Assembly (NCBI GenBank): GCA_914767885.1
Contig: CAJZBQ010000047.1
Location: forward strand, 558,001 to 622,000
Origin: Blepharisma stoltei
Taxonomy: Eukaryota > Ciliophora > Heterotrichea > Heterotrichida > Blepharismidae
Direction: 5' to 3'
DNA length: 64,000 bases
Shown: positions 45,955 through 57,129 of the stretch, one piece after another
How the letters are laid out: each line of letters starts with the position of its first letter
Position numbering within the stretch: position 1 is the first letter of the stretch
Made by a program: the position numbers and the translations under genes
Notes under the pieces: model-generated
Databases searched by the model: none
Told to the model about the DNA's origin: nothing
Seen by the model: the letters and a program-made list of their open reading frames with translations, nothing else

Positions 45955-48900
45955 ATGGACATAGGTAGGCCTTTAAAGCTTTGCAATATAAATAGTCCAA
46001 CTGATGTAGAAATCACAACAGAAGCCATCCAATTCCTCCAATCTCTCATCAACCCTGTATCTGTAGTTGCAAGATTAAAGTTAATCAGAATTTTAAGATG
46101 ATATACTCTTTTCCGCAGGTATAATATCAGAATCTCCTTTTAAAATCCAAGTAATGACTCTAACAGAATCGTCAGCAAGCATTCCTAAAGACCCACCAAA
46201 AGGCCAGAAAGCCTTCACCAATCGTGTTGGCCTCGCTCCAGACTTAACTCGTGCGTGTTGTTCCGCCTAAAGGTCGCCCTCATCGGGCTATTAAAGCGGT
46301 AAACTTCTATACGTACTAAAATCCTGGGCCTAGCGACTTACTCTATGATATAAGAGACATATTTGGCATTGTGGATAATGGTTCACGAGATAAGCCGAAC
46401 TCAATAATAATAATAATAAAATTCGTAGAGGAGGAAAGGTTTACAGAGCAAATCATTTCCGTATATAGCCATTTATTATTGTGTATCTGCAGTTTCAGTC
46501 ATTGGATCTCCATGTATGGGAAAATCCTACTTAGCTAATCGGATTCTGAATAAAGATGAAGGCTTCCAAGTAGGAAATCCTCTTACTACGACAACCAAAG
46601 GTATCTGGGTTTGGTCTCAGCCTATAAAAATTACTCGAACAAATGAGCATGGGATAGAAACGGAAATCGATCTTTTAGTAATTGATTCTGAAGCCTTTTC
46701 AGATCGCGATGACGGAAACCAAAAACTAGGCCAAGAGATATTTGCATTAGCTTCACTAATTTCATCAAAAATTGTGATGATTTCTAATAAGCCTATTAGC
46801 GAAAGTATAAATGATCTTGATGTCATTTTACATCTTGATGAAGCTATTCAAATAAGGTAGCTTTTACATAGAAAAAATGAAGAAACCAAGCAAGACATTA
46901 CCCCTTATCTGCCTTCACTTTCGTGGATGATTGCAGGATCTCAGCTTAAAATTGAAGATGAGCCAGCTCAGTAATGAATATTTAGCTTATATTTAGAAAG
47001 AGAACTTGGAAAGCAAACAAACGAAAAAGAAGATGCAATCAGATCAAAGATATTAAAATACTTTAAAAATAGAGACTGCTTTATTTTGCCTCAAGCCTTG
47101 GAAAATCAAGACAATATCTCTGATTTTCAATTTTCTCAGCTAAACCCTGAATTTCAGACCCAAATGAATAGTTTTACAGATTATATCAAAAATTCAACAG
47201 AAATCAAAAAGATTGCTGGTAAAATCATCAATGGGCCAATTCTATGTAATATGGTCCAAGCTTATGCTCATAGATTTCAGAAAGGTGCCCCTGCTATCAT
47301 TATTGGAGCATTTGAAAGGGCAGTTGCTGCTGAATCTCGAAGAATTAAAGAAAAGCTGTTTATCCGCTATATCAATAAAATGAGTTTGATAGAAAGTGAG
47401 CTTCCATGTGATGAAGAGCACTTGTGGAAGGAGCATCAGACGACTCAAAAAGAGTTGATAAAAGAATTCGATCTGTTAATGCTAACTCCTCCCCTCTGTG
47501 AGCGAACAAAACCATCGGAAAAATCCCTATTTTTTGTGTAAAAGCCCACCCTAAGAAATAAATATAAAATTTTTTAAGAAAAATTATGTGATATATAATT
47601 AATAATTATTACAATGAAATCTCTAGCTAATTTCTGTTTAATTTTAAACAGCTTGTATTTTAAAACATAAATTTACAAATTAAATTAATATTTGCTTTTT
47701 AAAATAATTTCGAATATGGATTTTTTTAATTTTGTAAAACAAAATTAACCTCCCTCTGTAAGCGACAAATTGTTTTGTTCGATCAGGAGGGGGAGTAAGT
47801 GTTTTTGAGCAAGAAGAAGTCCAAGAAGAAAGAGGAAGCTTGATTGATAGAACTGATGGCTATTATGAGGACTTAAAATCTTCTAATTTGAAAGCAAGTG
47901 AAAATCGGTGCAGAGACTTATTTAAAGCTCTTTTTGATCCTGTAAGGCAAGAGGGATTAAAATATCTAGATGATGGAAGTGCAAATATAGGAGAACTAGA
48001 GCAAAAGTTTTTAAATGCAATTCAAAAATACCAAAATCAGGCCACCGGGCCAATGATGGAGTCTATTTTTGTGGAAGAAATCACATTTTTAGTCCCATTT
48101 ATGTGTAGCTTACTCAGAGATATATATAACCATTCAGAATTAAATCATGAGTCTTTAGAGAGGGAAATAAAAACTATCACTAGAAATTTGCATGAAAGCA
48201 AAGCTAATGAAAAAAGACTTAAAGATTTAATGGAAGAAAATAGCAAAAATTATGAAAAGCAGCTAGATCAGCGCGATAAACAAATTTCTGAAATTCAAGC
48301 AAGTGTAAACAACAGGATTTATATTGCAGAAAACAAGCTAAAAGCTCAGGAAAGAGAAAATAAAGGCTTAAAGTTAGAATTAGAGCAAGCTCAAAAAGAG
48401 AGAGAAATGATGATTGAAGCTGAAAGAGACATTTTCCAAAAAAAGAATGCAGATTTGGAAAGCAAGTTATCAAAAATGCAAGCTGATAATAGTAAATATG
48501 AAAAAATGCTAGATGAGCTAAGAGATGAACTTGAAAAGATAGTAGCTGAAAAAAATGAGCAAATCAATGATCTTTCAAGAAGAATTAAATTAATGGAAAC
48601 CCAAGAAGTGACAAGCCCAAGACAAGATGCTTCTATATTGAAATCATTCAAAGAATATTTAGAAGATATTTACAATAAATTCACTAAAGAGCAAAACGCT
48701 AACTCAAAATATCTAACTCAACTTGAAAGAGTTGCTAACTTGCAAAATGAATTAAACCAATTAAGAATCAAAGAGCAAGAACAAAGGAACCAAATAATTG
48801 AAGAGTACGAAGAGAAATTAAGAACGATTAGACAAGAAAAAGAAGCAATAAACAAAAAATATAACGAGTTGTTAGAAAAGAGCAGCCAAGACCAAAGATC

Positions 48901-49312
48901 CACAATAGAGAGCACTTCAGCACCTGATGTGGAAAAATTCAGTAAAATTAACAATGAAAGAGAAATTGAAATTAAAAGGCTGATGGAAGAGAAACTAGAA
49001 CTTTCTAGTGAATTAGCTAAAAGAGAGCAACAGCTATCAGATCAGCAGGAGGTTGTAGAGGCACATAAGAAAACTTTGGAACAGATTCAAGCTGAAATTG
49101 ATGACAAAGATAATTTAATAAATAAGCTGAAGATTGAAAATGTGGAAGAAAAAGACGATAATGATATTTTGATTAATTTGATGGGGTTGACGCTGGAAAT
49201 ACAGCAAAGAAGAAGACATGTCCAGACGATACACTTAGGAAGAATTCAAAATCAAGATAATAGAATTAAAGTGGCAAAGATACTTAAGAAGTATGGAGTT
49301 CCTTATGAGTAA
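45955..49312 (+). CDS. Guanylate-binding protein (GBP/atlastin-like GTPase) (two IESs, two introns)
   Basis: 862 residues after removing IESs (46058-46483, 47483-47795) and 15-nt introns (46857-46871, 46971-46985). The N-terminus, MDIGRPLKLCNINSPTDVEI, is GBP-like. The P-loop GSPCMGKSYLANRIL is contiguous only after the first IES is excised (LINPVSVV|SVIGSP). Switch I region: TTTTKGIWVWSQPI. The G3 motif reads LLVIDSEAF instead of the usual DTEG. A GBP helical domain follows, then about 450 residues of heptad-rich coiled coil to the C-terminus (REIEIKRLMEEKLELSSELA). Such proteins act in membrane remodelling; the role here is unknown. The altered G3 motif may affect hydrolysis (inference). 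Confidence 0.88.
46058..46483 (+). mobile_element. 426-bp IES in the GBP P-loop region, retroposon-like
   Basis: Flanked by TGTATCTGTAGTT (46056-46068) and TGTATCTGCAGTT (46482-46494), a 13-bp duplication with one mismatch. GC-richer than the gene, with an AAT microsatellite near 46411-46426. Removal joins the N-terminus to the P-loop. Family relationship to the other retroposons is not clear. Confidence 0.85.
46857..46871 (+). other. 15-nt intron 1 of GBP gene
   Basis: GTAGCTTTTACATAG with in-frame TAG. Removal joins DEAIQI to KNEETKQD through one codon. Confidence 0.87.
46971..46985 (+). other. 15-nt intron 2 of GBP gene
   Basis: GTAATGAATATTTAG with in-frame TAA/TAG. Removal joins IEDEPA to LYLERELGKQ. 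Confidence 0.87.
47483..47795 (+). mobile_element. 313-bp IES: CTCC-family MITE
   Basis: TAA repeats flank CTCCTCCCCTCTGTGAGCGA and an inverted GATCAGGAGGGGGAG end. Excision gives DLLML|SVFEQEEVQEE. The interior retains TGAAATCTCTAGCTAATTTC, the family centre. Confidence 0.9.
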
Positions 49313-49555
49313 TTAATAGAAAATTGCTGAAATTTAATATCATTTTTTTCCTTTTTATTGTTATAGAATTTGATGACAGACAAGTTCCAATTCTAAACGC
49401 CAATCATTCCTTTTTTAAGTGTATTATTAAAAATTGCATAACGCGAAAAAATCTATTATTAGCAAAGATTAGGTCATAAAAACTGGAAATTAATTTTTAT
49501 CATAAAGATAAGCTACCAGTAATGATAAATAAATATGAGATTAAAATTCTCATAA

Positions 49556-51603
49556 ATGAATTTTGCTTTCTTTCTTTTTATTGCTACTCAAATCATTCAA
49601 AGGTCAGAAAGCAAAATGCTAAATGTCACAATAAAATGCCCAGTTTTCAATTTAAGAAAGCGAATATCAATATTGCAAGATGGTTGATATTTGCCTTGGC
49701 TTAACTCGGACACAAAGACTTCAACCACAAAAATATTCACAGATCACAACTTCATTTATGATATCCTCAAACCTTATCTCCCAGAAAATGAATATTGCGA
49801 CATTTGAGAGCCAGACCAGTTTAAAATGATGAATCCTTCAGCAATATGACTAAATGATAAACAAATGTTTTTGGCTGTTGCTAGAATCAATGTTAACAAA
49901 AATAAGAGTTTTTTATATTCAAGCTGATATGATTCTAATTGAAATGAAGTGATAACAGAAGATTTTGTAGGGAATACATCAGTACCTGGAATTTTGCCGA
50001 TTGAGATTCCAAGTTTGTATTTACTTAACGCAGGGCCTGAAGACCCAAGGATTTTTTGAGCTTTTAAGAATCAGCTATTTGTAGCATTTAATATGTATGA
50101 TTATGATGAAAGGAGAAAAATGGGACTAATATGAAAAAAGTGAAGCATACTTTTTTATTGTAAACAGTGTAAAAAGTTCATAGCAAAAGAAAAAATGCCT
50201 AGAGATCACTAGTGCCAACGACGAAAAAATAGTTGTTGCCGATTCTAGTTAGGGAATTTATCCATAGCTGGAACTCTAGTCACTCAACCACAGCATTCAA
50301 GTCCCAAACATGTATACTCCAAGGTTCCGATATAGCATTGAGAATCAGGCCGAAAGCCGGAGGAGAACTATCTCTAGTGGAAATGCGTACATACTCAGGG
50401 AGGTTCGCTAGCAGCTGAACGAGTCTTCTACGAAGATTGGGGTGAGACGTAAAAGGAGTTAGAGCCCTAATCTATAATGAATGTTAATGTTTATACAGCA
50501 CTTTTTTAATAAGATTTTTGAGTGAAAAAAATTAATAAGATAAATTCAATAATGCATTCATTTTACCATTCTGAATTTGCTATTATATTTTAGTTAATAG
50601 GCAAAAACAAAAACTTGGATTTTATTTTATTTCCTGTTTTCTTTATTTATTATTATACCTCTTCTTTTGCTATGCTTTTTTTAAAATTTTCAGTCATTTT
50701 GACGATTTGCAGTGCAGCTATAAAAAAGCACACTGTACTTTTTTCATCTTCACCCGAAAAATGTGGGTTTATAATTTTAACACAACTGAATTTTATCCAT
50801 TTTCTATCCTAGAGCATATGCTTAGAGGCTATTATGGGGAAAAAAATTGGACTCCACTTATTGTAGATGATGAGCATTTGTATTTTGTATATAATTATAA
50901 AGATTTTCAATTAATTGATTGTGCGGAAAAAGGAAAAAATTGTTTATGAATTAATGGAGTTTGGGATCGAGTCCCTGAAGGGTTGAAAGGTGGATCCCCA
51001 TATATGCAATATAAAAATACTAGCTATTATGTAAATTTAGGCTATTCTCACGTATTTGTATCTCAAAACAACATTACCTGCGAAATATATCGCCCTTGTC
51101 TTACGTTAGTTAGAAAGAATGAGGATGCACCTTTTTTGGAATTAATATATGCCTTTCAATAGTGCATTGATATTATATTTAAATGCCCATTTTATATTAT
51201 TTTACCGTTTATAATCCATTGAGTTATTCCAGGTAAATCATACACAAGTGAGCCAATGGATTTCGCAAACCAATTGTTTTTAAAGCCATTAACAAGATAT
51301 GCTTCTGTCGATGAAATAGATATTTGTGGAGATGCGAGAATTATGATGGCGCTGTCAATAGCGCGATGAGACTATGAAAATGATATTGTTGATATGACGA
51401 TTAATATAAATGATACGATTCCACTAGCTTTAAAAGTGTCTGGCGTTGGCGATGTTATAGACGAAGTAATTATGTGAGATGGTTTAGGAAAGCTCCCTAA
51501 AGAAAATAATTGTGCTGAAAGGTTGTTATTTTTAGAATTTGGCACAGTACAGCCTGCAAAACGCCAACTTAACAAAAGAAAGAGAAGGCCTCGTAATGAC
51601 TAA
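49556..51603 (+). CDS. Secreted beta-propeller-like carbohydrate enzyme, tandem copy A (two IESs)
   Basis: 437 residues after excision of IESs 50115-50755 and 51148-51240. Signal peptide MNFAFFLFIATQIIQRSES. The body repeats beta-strand motifs: LLNAGPEDPRIFWAF, RKMWVYNFNTTEFYPF, NWTPLIVDDEHLYFVYNY, GGSPYMQYKNTSYYVNLGYS, IYTSEPMDF and ICGDARIMMALS. The EDPR and GGSP signatures with CxxYRPCLTL recall five-bladed propeller enzymes of the GH130/beta-mannosyltransferase type. That assignment is an inference from motifs, not an alignment. Copies B and C follow head-to-tail and are about equally long. TGA codes for many of the Trp residues. Confidence 0.72.
50115..50755 (+). mobile_element. 641-bp IES with non-TA direct repeat
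   Basis: Flanked by GAAAAATG (50115-50122 and 50756-50763). Removal joins DERRKM to WVYNFNTTE, exactly as in the uninterrupted copy B. Its middle (about 50195-50480) is a GC-richer retroposon-like body and its right part is AT-rich, so it may be composite. Confidence 0.85.
51148..51240 (+). mobile_element. 93-bp short IES
   Basis: AT-rich, bounded by TA. Removal changes ELIYAFQ-stop to ELIYTSEPMDF, the sequence conserved in copies B and C. Confidence 0.87.
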
Positions 51604-51800
51604 TAAAATTTATTGAAAATCTATATAGTTAACTTAAAGTATATACAATACAATTTTAAGCTTTAAAAAATCATAAAATAGTTGGCATGGAGATATATAA
51701 AAAATGTTAATAAATTGCTAGCTCTGATTCATCAAATCGCAATTTATTTTAAAACGGAAATTAGATGGAATTTAAGTAAACATTAAAAAATTATTACACT

Positions 51801-54647
51801 ATGAAAATCAATCTTCTAATAGTTACTATACTTATTATAAGATGCCTATTAGCAAGCAAACAAATTAGCTCAATATAATTAATTCTGATTGAACATCTAA
51901 ATACACAGCATGGTGAGATGCCTTTTTTCCCGGTTTTGTCACTACTCTCGGGGCTCCTTTAGGGTCTCGCAGGACAGCTCGCTCCTCCAAGTCTCCCTTA
52001 AGCAGTTTAAGAGCCTAGAAGCACGAAACGTTAGCGGCTTGGTGCATTGCCTCGCTCTATCCAACTTTTCTCCAGCGCCTGCTGAACCTAAGCGTCCTGT
52101 CTTTTATATAAGCAAGGGAAAGAGATGTTCATATTAATTTTAATGTCTTCGTCCTTGACAGGGCCAGGGATTCGCACCCCTACATATTTGGCTTCCATGA
52201 CTCTGGAGCCTTTGGGCTATCACCTGGGCGAAACTCCCTGTTTCTCATCAGCTAGATGCCACCTTGGAGCTCTGCTCGAATAACTTATTATCCTTCTGAG
52301 GCTTCTGATGGTCCTTCCCTTTTAAATGATGGTCTCGAGGTAAAACTCCAAGTTCAGAAATCAGCTTCCTGAGGCTCAAGACAACCTAGCCTGGCATATA
52401 TAAAGGATTTCCGAAATAGGGCGCGCTTTTCGCGCTAAAAGGTAGAAGGAGCTTATGGAGCCTGTGGGAGCGCGTTGACTTGGTGTGGTAGAGTGGCATT
52501 GATTGGTGACCCACATCGGAGGATCGAGTGGGTGGTGCATCATTGATGCTTCAAGTGATTTTGCTGGTGCGGCTTCAGGAGTTCGATTGTGGACTATAGT
52601 TGTTGATTGTTGGAAGATGCTGGAGTTTTTGTTGCAAGAAAAGTGGACATGAATTGGCTGAGTTGTAATTGGCCGATTTCGGATGAGTAATGTACGAATC
52701 GGTGATTCAATTAGAACTTAACTTACGAAACGTGTCAAAAGCTAAACTTTGGAGTAGGTCTGAATTTTTGGTTTCTTTGGGATTTTTTGGAATTTTTAGA
52801 GGGTTTTGAGAATTTTTTTGAGTAAAAACGAGAGAGAAATGCTGAGGTTTCAGCGGTAAAATTTTAATTCTAATACTAATAAAGGATTTCCGGCTTCTTT
52901 CTGTCACACTGGGCCATTGCCTGCTGGTATTGAAGAGAAGTCCACGCGTAAAAACCTAACCCCATAATAATAAAAGTTGGCTGACGGAAAAGAAATAAGC
53001 AGAGTGAATCAACTTTTCATACGAAGCCATTTTATTATTATAAGGTGCCTATTAGCAGATAAATCCCTACGAGTCGTGATCAGATGTCCTTATTTAGAGC
53101 TTCGACAGCGTTTATCAATAACCTCAAATGGTTGATATATACCTTGGCTTAATTCAGAAAATTCATCTACTAGGAAAATATTTACCGACCATTACTTCAT
53201 GTATAACTTTCTCAAACTTAATTTGCCAAATAATGAGTTTTGCAGTATAGAAGAGCCTGACCAATTTGCTACTATGAATCCTTCTGCTATGTGAATTGAA
53301 GAAAAAAAAATGTTCTTGGCTGTTGTGAGAATTAATATTAATAGAAATAAGAGTTTTTTATGAGCAAGTTGATATGACTCGGATTGAAAAGAAGTCATTA
53401 CTGAAGAATTTATTGGAAATACGGCAGTGCCAGGAATAATACCAATTAAAATTCCAAATTTATATCTTCTTAATGCTGGGCCAGAAGACCCACGAATTTT
53501 TCGAGCATTAGGGAATCAAGTTTTTGTTCTTTTTAACATGTTCGATTATGATGAAATGAGAAAAATGTGGATTTATAATTTTAATACAGCAGAATGCTAC
53601 CCTCTTTCTATACGCTATCATAAAGAACAAGCTTATTTTTCAGAAAAGAATTGGACACCTTTTATTGTAGATGATGAGCACTTATATTTTATTTATAATT
53701 ATAAAAATTTTCAAATAATTGACTGTACAGTAAAAGGAGAAAATTGTTCCTGAAAAAGTGGGGGGTACGAACGACTCCCTGAAGGGCTAAGAGGCGGATC
53801 TCCTTATCTCCAATATAAGAATACAAGCTATTATGTGAATTTAGGATACTCACATATTTTTTATGTAAAAGACACAAATTGATGCCATCTCTACCGACCC
53901 TGCCTTACATTAGCTCAATATATTGACGAAGAGCCTAATTTTCGTCTGATTTACACAAGCGAGCCAATTGATTTTTCAAATAAATTATTTTTAAAGCCAA
54001 TAACAAAATATTCACTCCCCTCTCCTTGAGCGAACAAGAACATTTAAAAAATCGCTATTTTTTGGGTAAAATTTCACCCTCTGCGAACGAAAATTTTTTT
54101 TGATATATAAGTGCTAATTTATTATAATGAAATCTCTAGCTAATTCTGTTTAATTTTGAAAAATTACATTTTAAAACAGCAATTTTGCTAATTAAATATA
54201 TATTTGCTTTCCATATTTACGTTTTTGGATTTTTACAAAAAATTGTTATTCAATTTATAAATAAATTTCTGGAAAATAAAAAATTAACTCACTTCATAAG
54301 CAAACAAATTTTTTTTGTTCGCTCATAGAGGGGCGAAGCCAGAAATGAGTGAAGTAGGGATGTGTGGAGATGGGAGAATCATGATTCCACTTTCAATAGC
54401 ACGCTGAAACTATGAAGAGGATATAGCAGATATCACGGTTAGCATAAATGATACGATTCCTCTTGCTTTAAAAGTGTCAGGATTAGCTGAAATTGTTGAT
54501 GAAGTAATTTTCTGATATGAGAAAGGGTCATTGCCTAAAGAAGAGAATTGCGCTGAGAGGTTGGCATACTGAGATGTAGGACTCACTCAGCCTCAAAAGC
54601 CAAGATTTAATGTGAGAAAAATAAAGCCTAATAGCGAAAAACCGTAG
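51801..54647 (+). CDS. Secreted beta-propeller-like carbohydrate enzyme, tandem copy B (two IESs)
   Basis: 438 residues after removal of a 1,203-bp IES inside the signal peptide (MKINLLIVTILIIRCLLA, IES at 51838-53040) and a 327-bp IES (54013-54339). Collinear with copies A and C: GWYIPWLNSE, LYLLNAGPEDPRIFRAL, RKMWIYNFNTAECYPL, GLRGGSPYLQYKNTSYY, MCGDGRIMIPLS. Neither IES position coincides with those in A or C. The total is divisible by three. Function as for copy A, with the same uncertainty. The large IES separates most of the signal peptide from the rest by more than 1 kb in the germline. Confidence 0.72.
51838..53040 (+). mobile_element. 1,203-bp IES with tRNA-like (SINE) segment
   Basis: Flanked by a long direct repeat, TTATTATAAG(A/G)TGCCTATTAGCA, one mismatch in 23. 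Removal keeps the signal-peptide frame (LIIRCLLADKS). The inner 1 kb is GC-richer and unlike the genes. It holds several unrelated-looking blocks, including a Pol III promoter-like pair at 52168-52219 and a repeated TAAAGGATTTCC(G) word (52405 and 52883 regions), so it is probably composite. Confidence 0.83.
52165..52245 (-). repeat. tRNA-like segment with Pol III A/B-box-like motifs
   Basis: On the minus strand TAGCCCAAAGGCTCC (52219-52205) resembles an A box and GGTGCGAATCC (52178-52168) matches the B-box consensus with one change, about 27 nt apart. The acceptor and anticodon stems do not pair well, so it is not a functional tRNA. It fits the head of a tRNA-derived SINE. Confidence 0.5.
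54013..54339 (+). mobile_element. 327-bp IES: CTCC-family MITE with CA boundary
   Basis: Left end ACTCCCCTCTCCTTGAGCGA, right end GTTCGCTCATAGAGGGG(CGAAG). The best in-frame junction uses CA rather than TA (KY|S|EMSEVGMCGDG). The family centre TGAAATCTCTAGCTAATTCT is present. The right boundary sits about 7 bp beyond the usual GGGGAG end. Confidence 0.82.
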
Positions 54648-54684
54648 ATACACAATAATTAACTTTTTTACTCTAATCATTATT

Positions 54685-57012
54685 ATGAAATATCAAGGTC
54701 TTTTAATAATAGCTGCATTTTTCATTGCATGCTTATTAGGAGAGCAAGAGTTTCGAATCGTTAATAAATGTCCAGTTTTTGGCTTAAAAGACCGCATTTT
54801 TATAGTAGAAAAAGGCTCATTTCTTCCATGGCTTTTTCCCAGCAGCTCATCCTATGCAAAATTATTTTCAGATACTGAATTTATTTATGATTTTATTGTT
54901 CCTCATCTTACTCTCCTCCTAATAATAAACAAAAATTTAACTTCTTAACTAAGCCCTTTTAAATTGAACAAAAATCTGTAAAATTTTCCTTTAAACCCCC
55001 ATTTAAAAAGTGTATTAAGTTATTTTAAAAAAATAATCAACCCCCTTAAATTGGAACAAAATGTTTTTGTTCCAATTAAAAAAGATGGATTAAAGAGTTT
55101 AAAACAAAATTAAGACTAGTAAATCTTATATAATTTATCAAAAATTGTTTTATTAAAAGAGTTTCTATTAAAATGATTCAATTTTAAGCTCACCCCTTAT
55201 AATAAGTAAATTCTAATCTATTCATTGAAATTTTACTTACTCCCCCCCCCTCCGTGAGTGAACAAAAAATTTTGTTCACTCACGGAGGGGGGGGTTAATT
55301 TTTTTTTTAAAAAAATTTATATATAAATTTTATAAAAAATATTTTTTTTCGAAATTTAAAAAAATCCTAATTCGCAAAAATTGGAAAGCAAATATTAATT
55401 CAATTTGCAAAATTTATGTTTTAAAAAGCAATTCGTTTAAAAATAAACAGAATTAGCTCTAGATTTCATTATAATAATTATCATTTATATATCAAATTTT
55501 TTTTCCATAAAAAATTTTTGTTCACTCACGGAACGGAGGGTGGGTTTTTGGGCAAAAAAATAGCGATTTTTTCTAATGGTTTTGTTCACTCACGGAGGGA
55601 GTTAGCTATTTTTTATCCTAAAGACACCTTATAATCTGCTAAATGTTGCTTATTATTAGAGAGTTAGAGAAGAAGAAAAATGCACCATTAAAGACTCTGA
55701 CAAATTCAAAATGATGTTTCCTTCAGCTATTTGGTTACCTGAGAAAGAGATGTTTTTGACTATAGTAAGAATCAGTATAAACAGCAGAAAAAGTTTTTTA
55801 TATGCAAGTCTATATGATTCAGATTGGAATGAAATATTTGCAGAGGAAATGATTGGTAGAACACTGGTCCCTGGAACTTTGTTTATTGATGGTCCAGAAT
55901 GAGGCATGCAGAATCTTGGACCTGAAGATCCAAGGATTTTTAAAGTAAATGATAATGAAGTTTATGTGATTTTTAACATGCTGGACTATGATAACAAAAG
56001 GAAAATGTGATTATATAGCTTTTCAAGTGGCGCGTTTTATCCATTATCATTAAGTATACATAAAGAGTTAAATTTTTATATAGAAAAAAATTGAACACCT
56101 ATAATAATTGACGACGGGTGTATTTATTTTGTATATAATTACAAAAATTTTCAAATTATTGATTGCACTGATTTAACCAATCCATGCACACAGATTTCAG
56201 GAAAATATGATAAAACCCCCAGCGGACTAAGAGGAGGATCTCCATACATTCAATACCGCTCTACCGATTACTACATCTCTCTAGCATATACACACATAGA
56301 ATTTTCCAAAGTAAATAACAGATGCCATATTTATCGTCCAAGTCTTACACTCGTAAAGGTATCCAAAAATCCTTTGCATTTTGAGCTGATTTACACAAGT
56401 GAGCCTTTGGATTTCCAAGGAAAATTATTTCTGGAACCTATAACAAATTATAAAAGTTTGGAAGATGTAGGTCTTTGTGGGGATGGTAGGATTATGATGG
56501 CTCTATCAATATCTAGGTGAAATTATGAAAAAGATGTCGTAGATATTACATTTAGCTTAAACGACACAATTCCAGTTGCTGCGAAAGTTTCAGGATTGAC
56601 TGAGCTGGTTGATGAGGTTATTTTCTGATATGAAAAGGAAAAATTGCCTAGAGAAGATAGATGTGCGGAAAGATTGGCGTATGTAAATTATGATGTTGAC
56701 CAAACTAAAAGAAATAGAGATAAAGTGGAGGTTTTAGATGCGCATTATGTTGCTGACTCCCCCATTATAAGTAATTTCTTGCATATTCACAGAATTTTTT
56801 CCTAAATCTCCAAATTATAAATTTAATATGAAAATACGAAAATTATTATTATTGAGAGGTTTTCAGATAAAAAGTGAAAAATGCAAAATTTTAGGCATTT
56901 ACCCCAATAATAAGTAATCTCAATCAATTCATATTAAATTTAAAAAAATTGTGCAAAACTCCTCACTAATAAGCAAGAAGTTGCTTATTGTCGAAGGAGT
57001 TAGTGGAAATAA
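54685..57012 (+). CDS. Secreted beta-propeller-like carbohydrate enzyme, tandem copy C (two IESs)
   Basis: About 441 residues after removal of IESs 54909-55664 and 56754-56999. Signal peptide MKYQGLLIIAAFFIACLLG. Collinear with A and B: PSAIWLPEKEMFLTIVRISI, NLGPEDPRIFKVNDN, GLRGGSPYIQYRSTDYY, CHIYRPSLTLV, YTSEPLDFQGKLF and LCGDGRIMMALS. It starts 38 bp after copy B stops. The last IES lies at the very end of the gene: depending on which flanking triplet is kept the protein ends ...HYVA or ...HYVAEWK. If the IES were retained, translation would stop at 56805. Confidence 0.72.
54909..55664 (+). mobile_element. 756-bp composite IES: three MITE families nested
   Basis: Outer TTA-flanked ends CTCTCCTCCTAATAATAA and TTATTATTAGAGAG are inverted. 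Excision joins VPHL to REEEKCTIKD in frame. Inside lie a TTTAAATTGGAAC-type segment (54940-55090) and a complete CTCC-family MITE (55238-55602). Confidence 0.87.
55238..55602 (+). mobile_element. 365-bp CTCC-family MITE nested in the composite IES
   Basis: TTA on both sides, ends ACTCCCCCCCCCTCCGTGAG and CTCACGGAGGGAG. The interior carries AACAGAATTAGCTCTAGATT. Its first 59 bp (55238-55296) are a near-perfect TTA-to-TTA palindrome, as if a mini-element sits inside its left end. Confidence 0.87.
56754..56999 (+). mobile_element. 246-bp IES: TTATAATAAG-family MITE
   Basis: Left TGA-CTCCCCCATTATAAGTAA, right TTGCTTATTGTCGAAGGAG-TTA. The direct repeat is TNA, differing between the sides. It interrupts the last codons of copy C. 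The interior repeats CCCCAATAATAAGTAATCTC, suggesting a second partial end. Confidence 0.75.
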
Positions 57013-57129
57013 TTAGGATTTTAGGGCTGCTTGCCAGGGTTTAGTACCTAATATTATTTAATTATTAGATTTGTTATATAATTACACTTTAAATTATCAT
57101 AAAGCCTAAATCCATATTAATTTTGATAA

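Noticed and set aside
52165-52245. Functional tRNA gene
   Set aside because: Only A/B-box-like motifs fit. The acceptor and anticodon arms do not form a proper cloverleaf.
54935-55100. CRISPR-like or microsatellite repeat in the composite IES
   Set aside because: The repeats are inverted MITE ends, not direct repeats with regular spacers.
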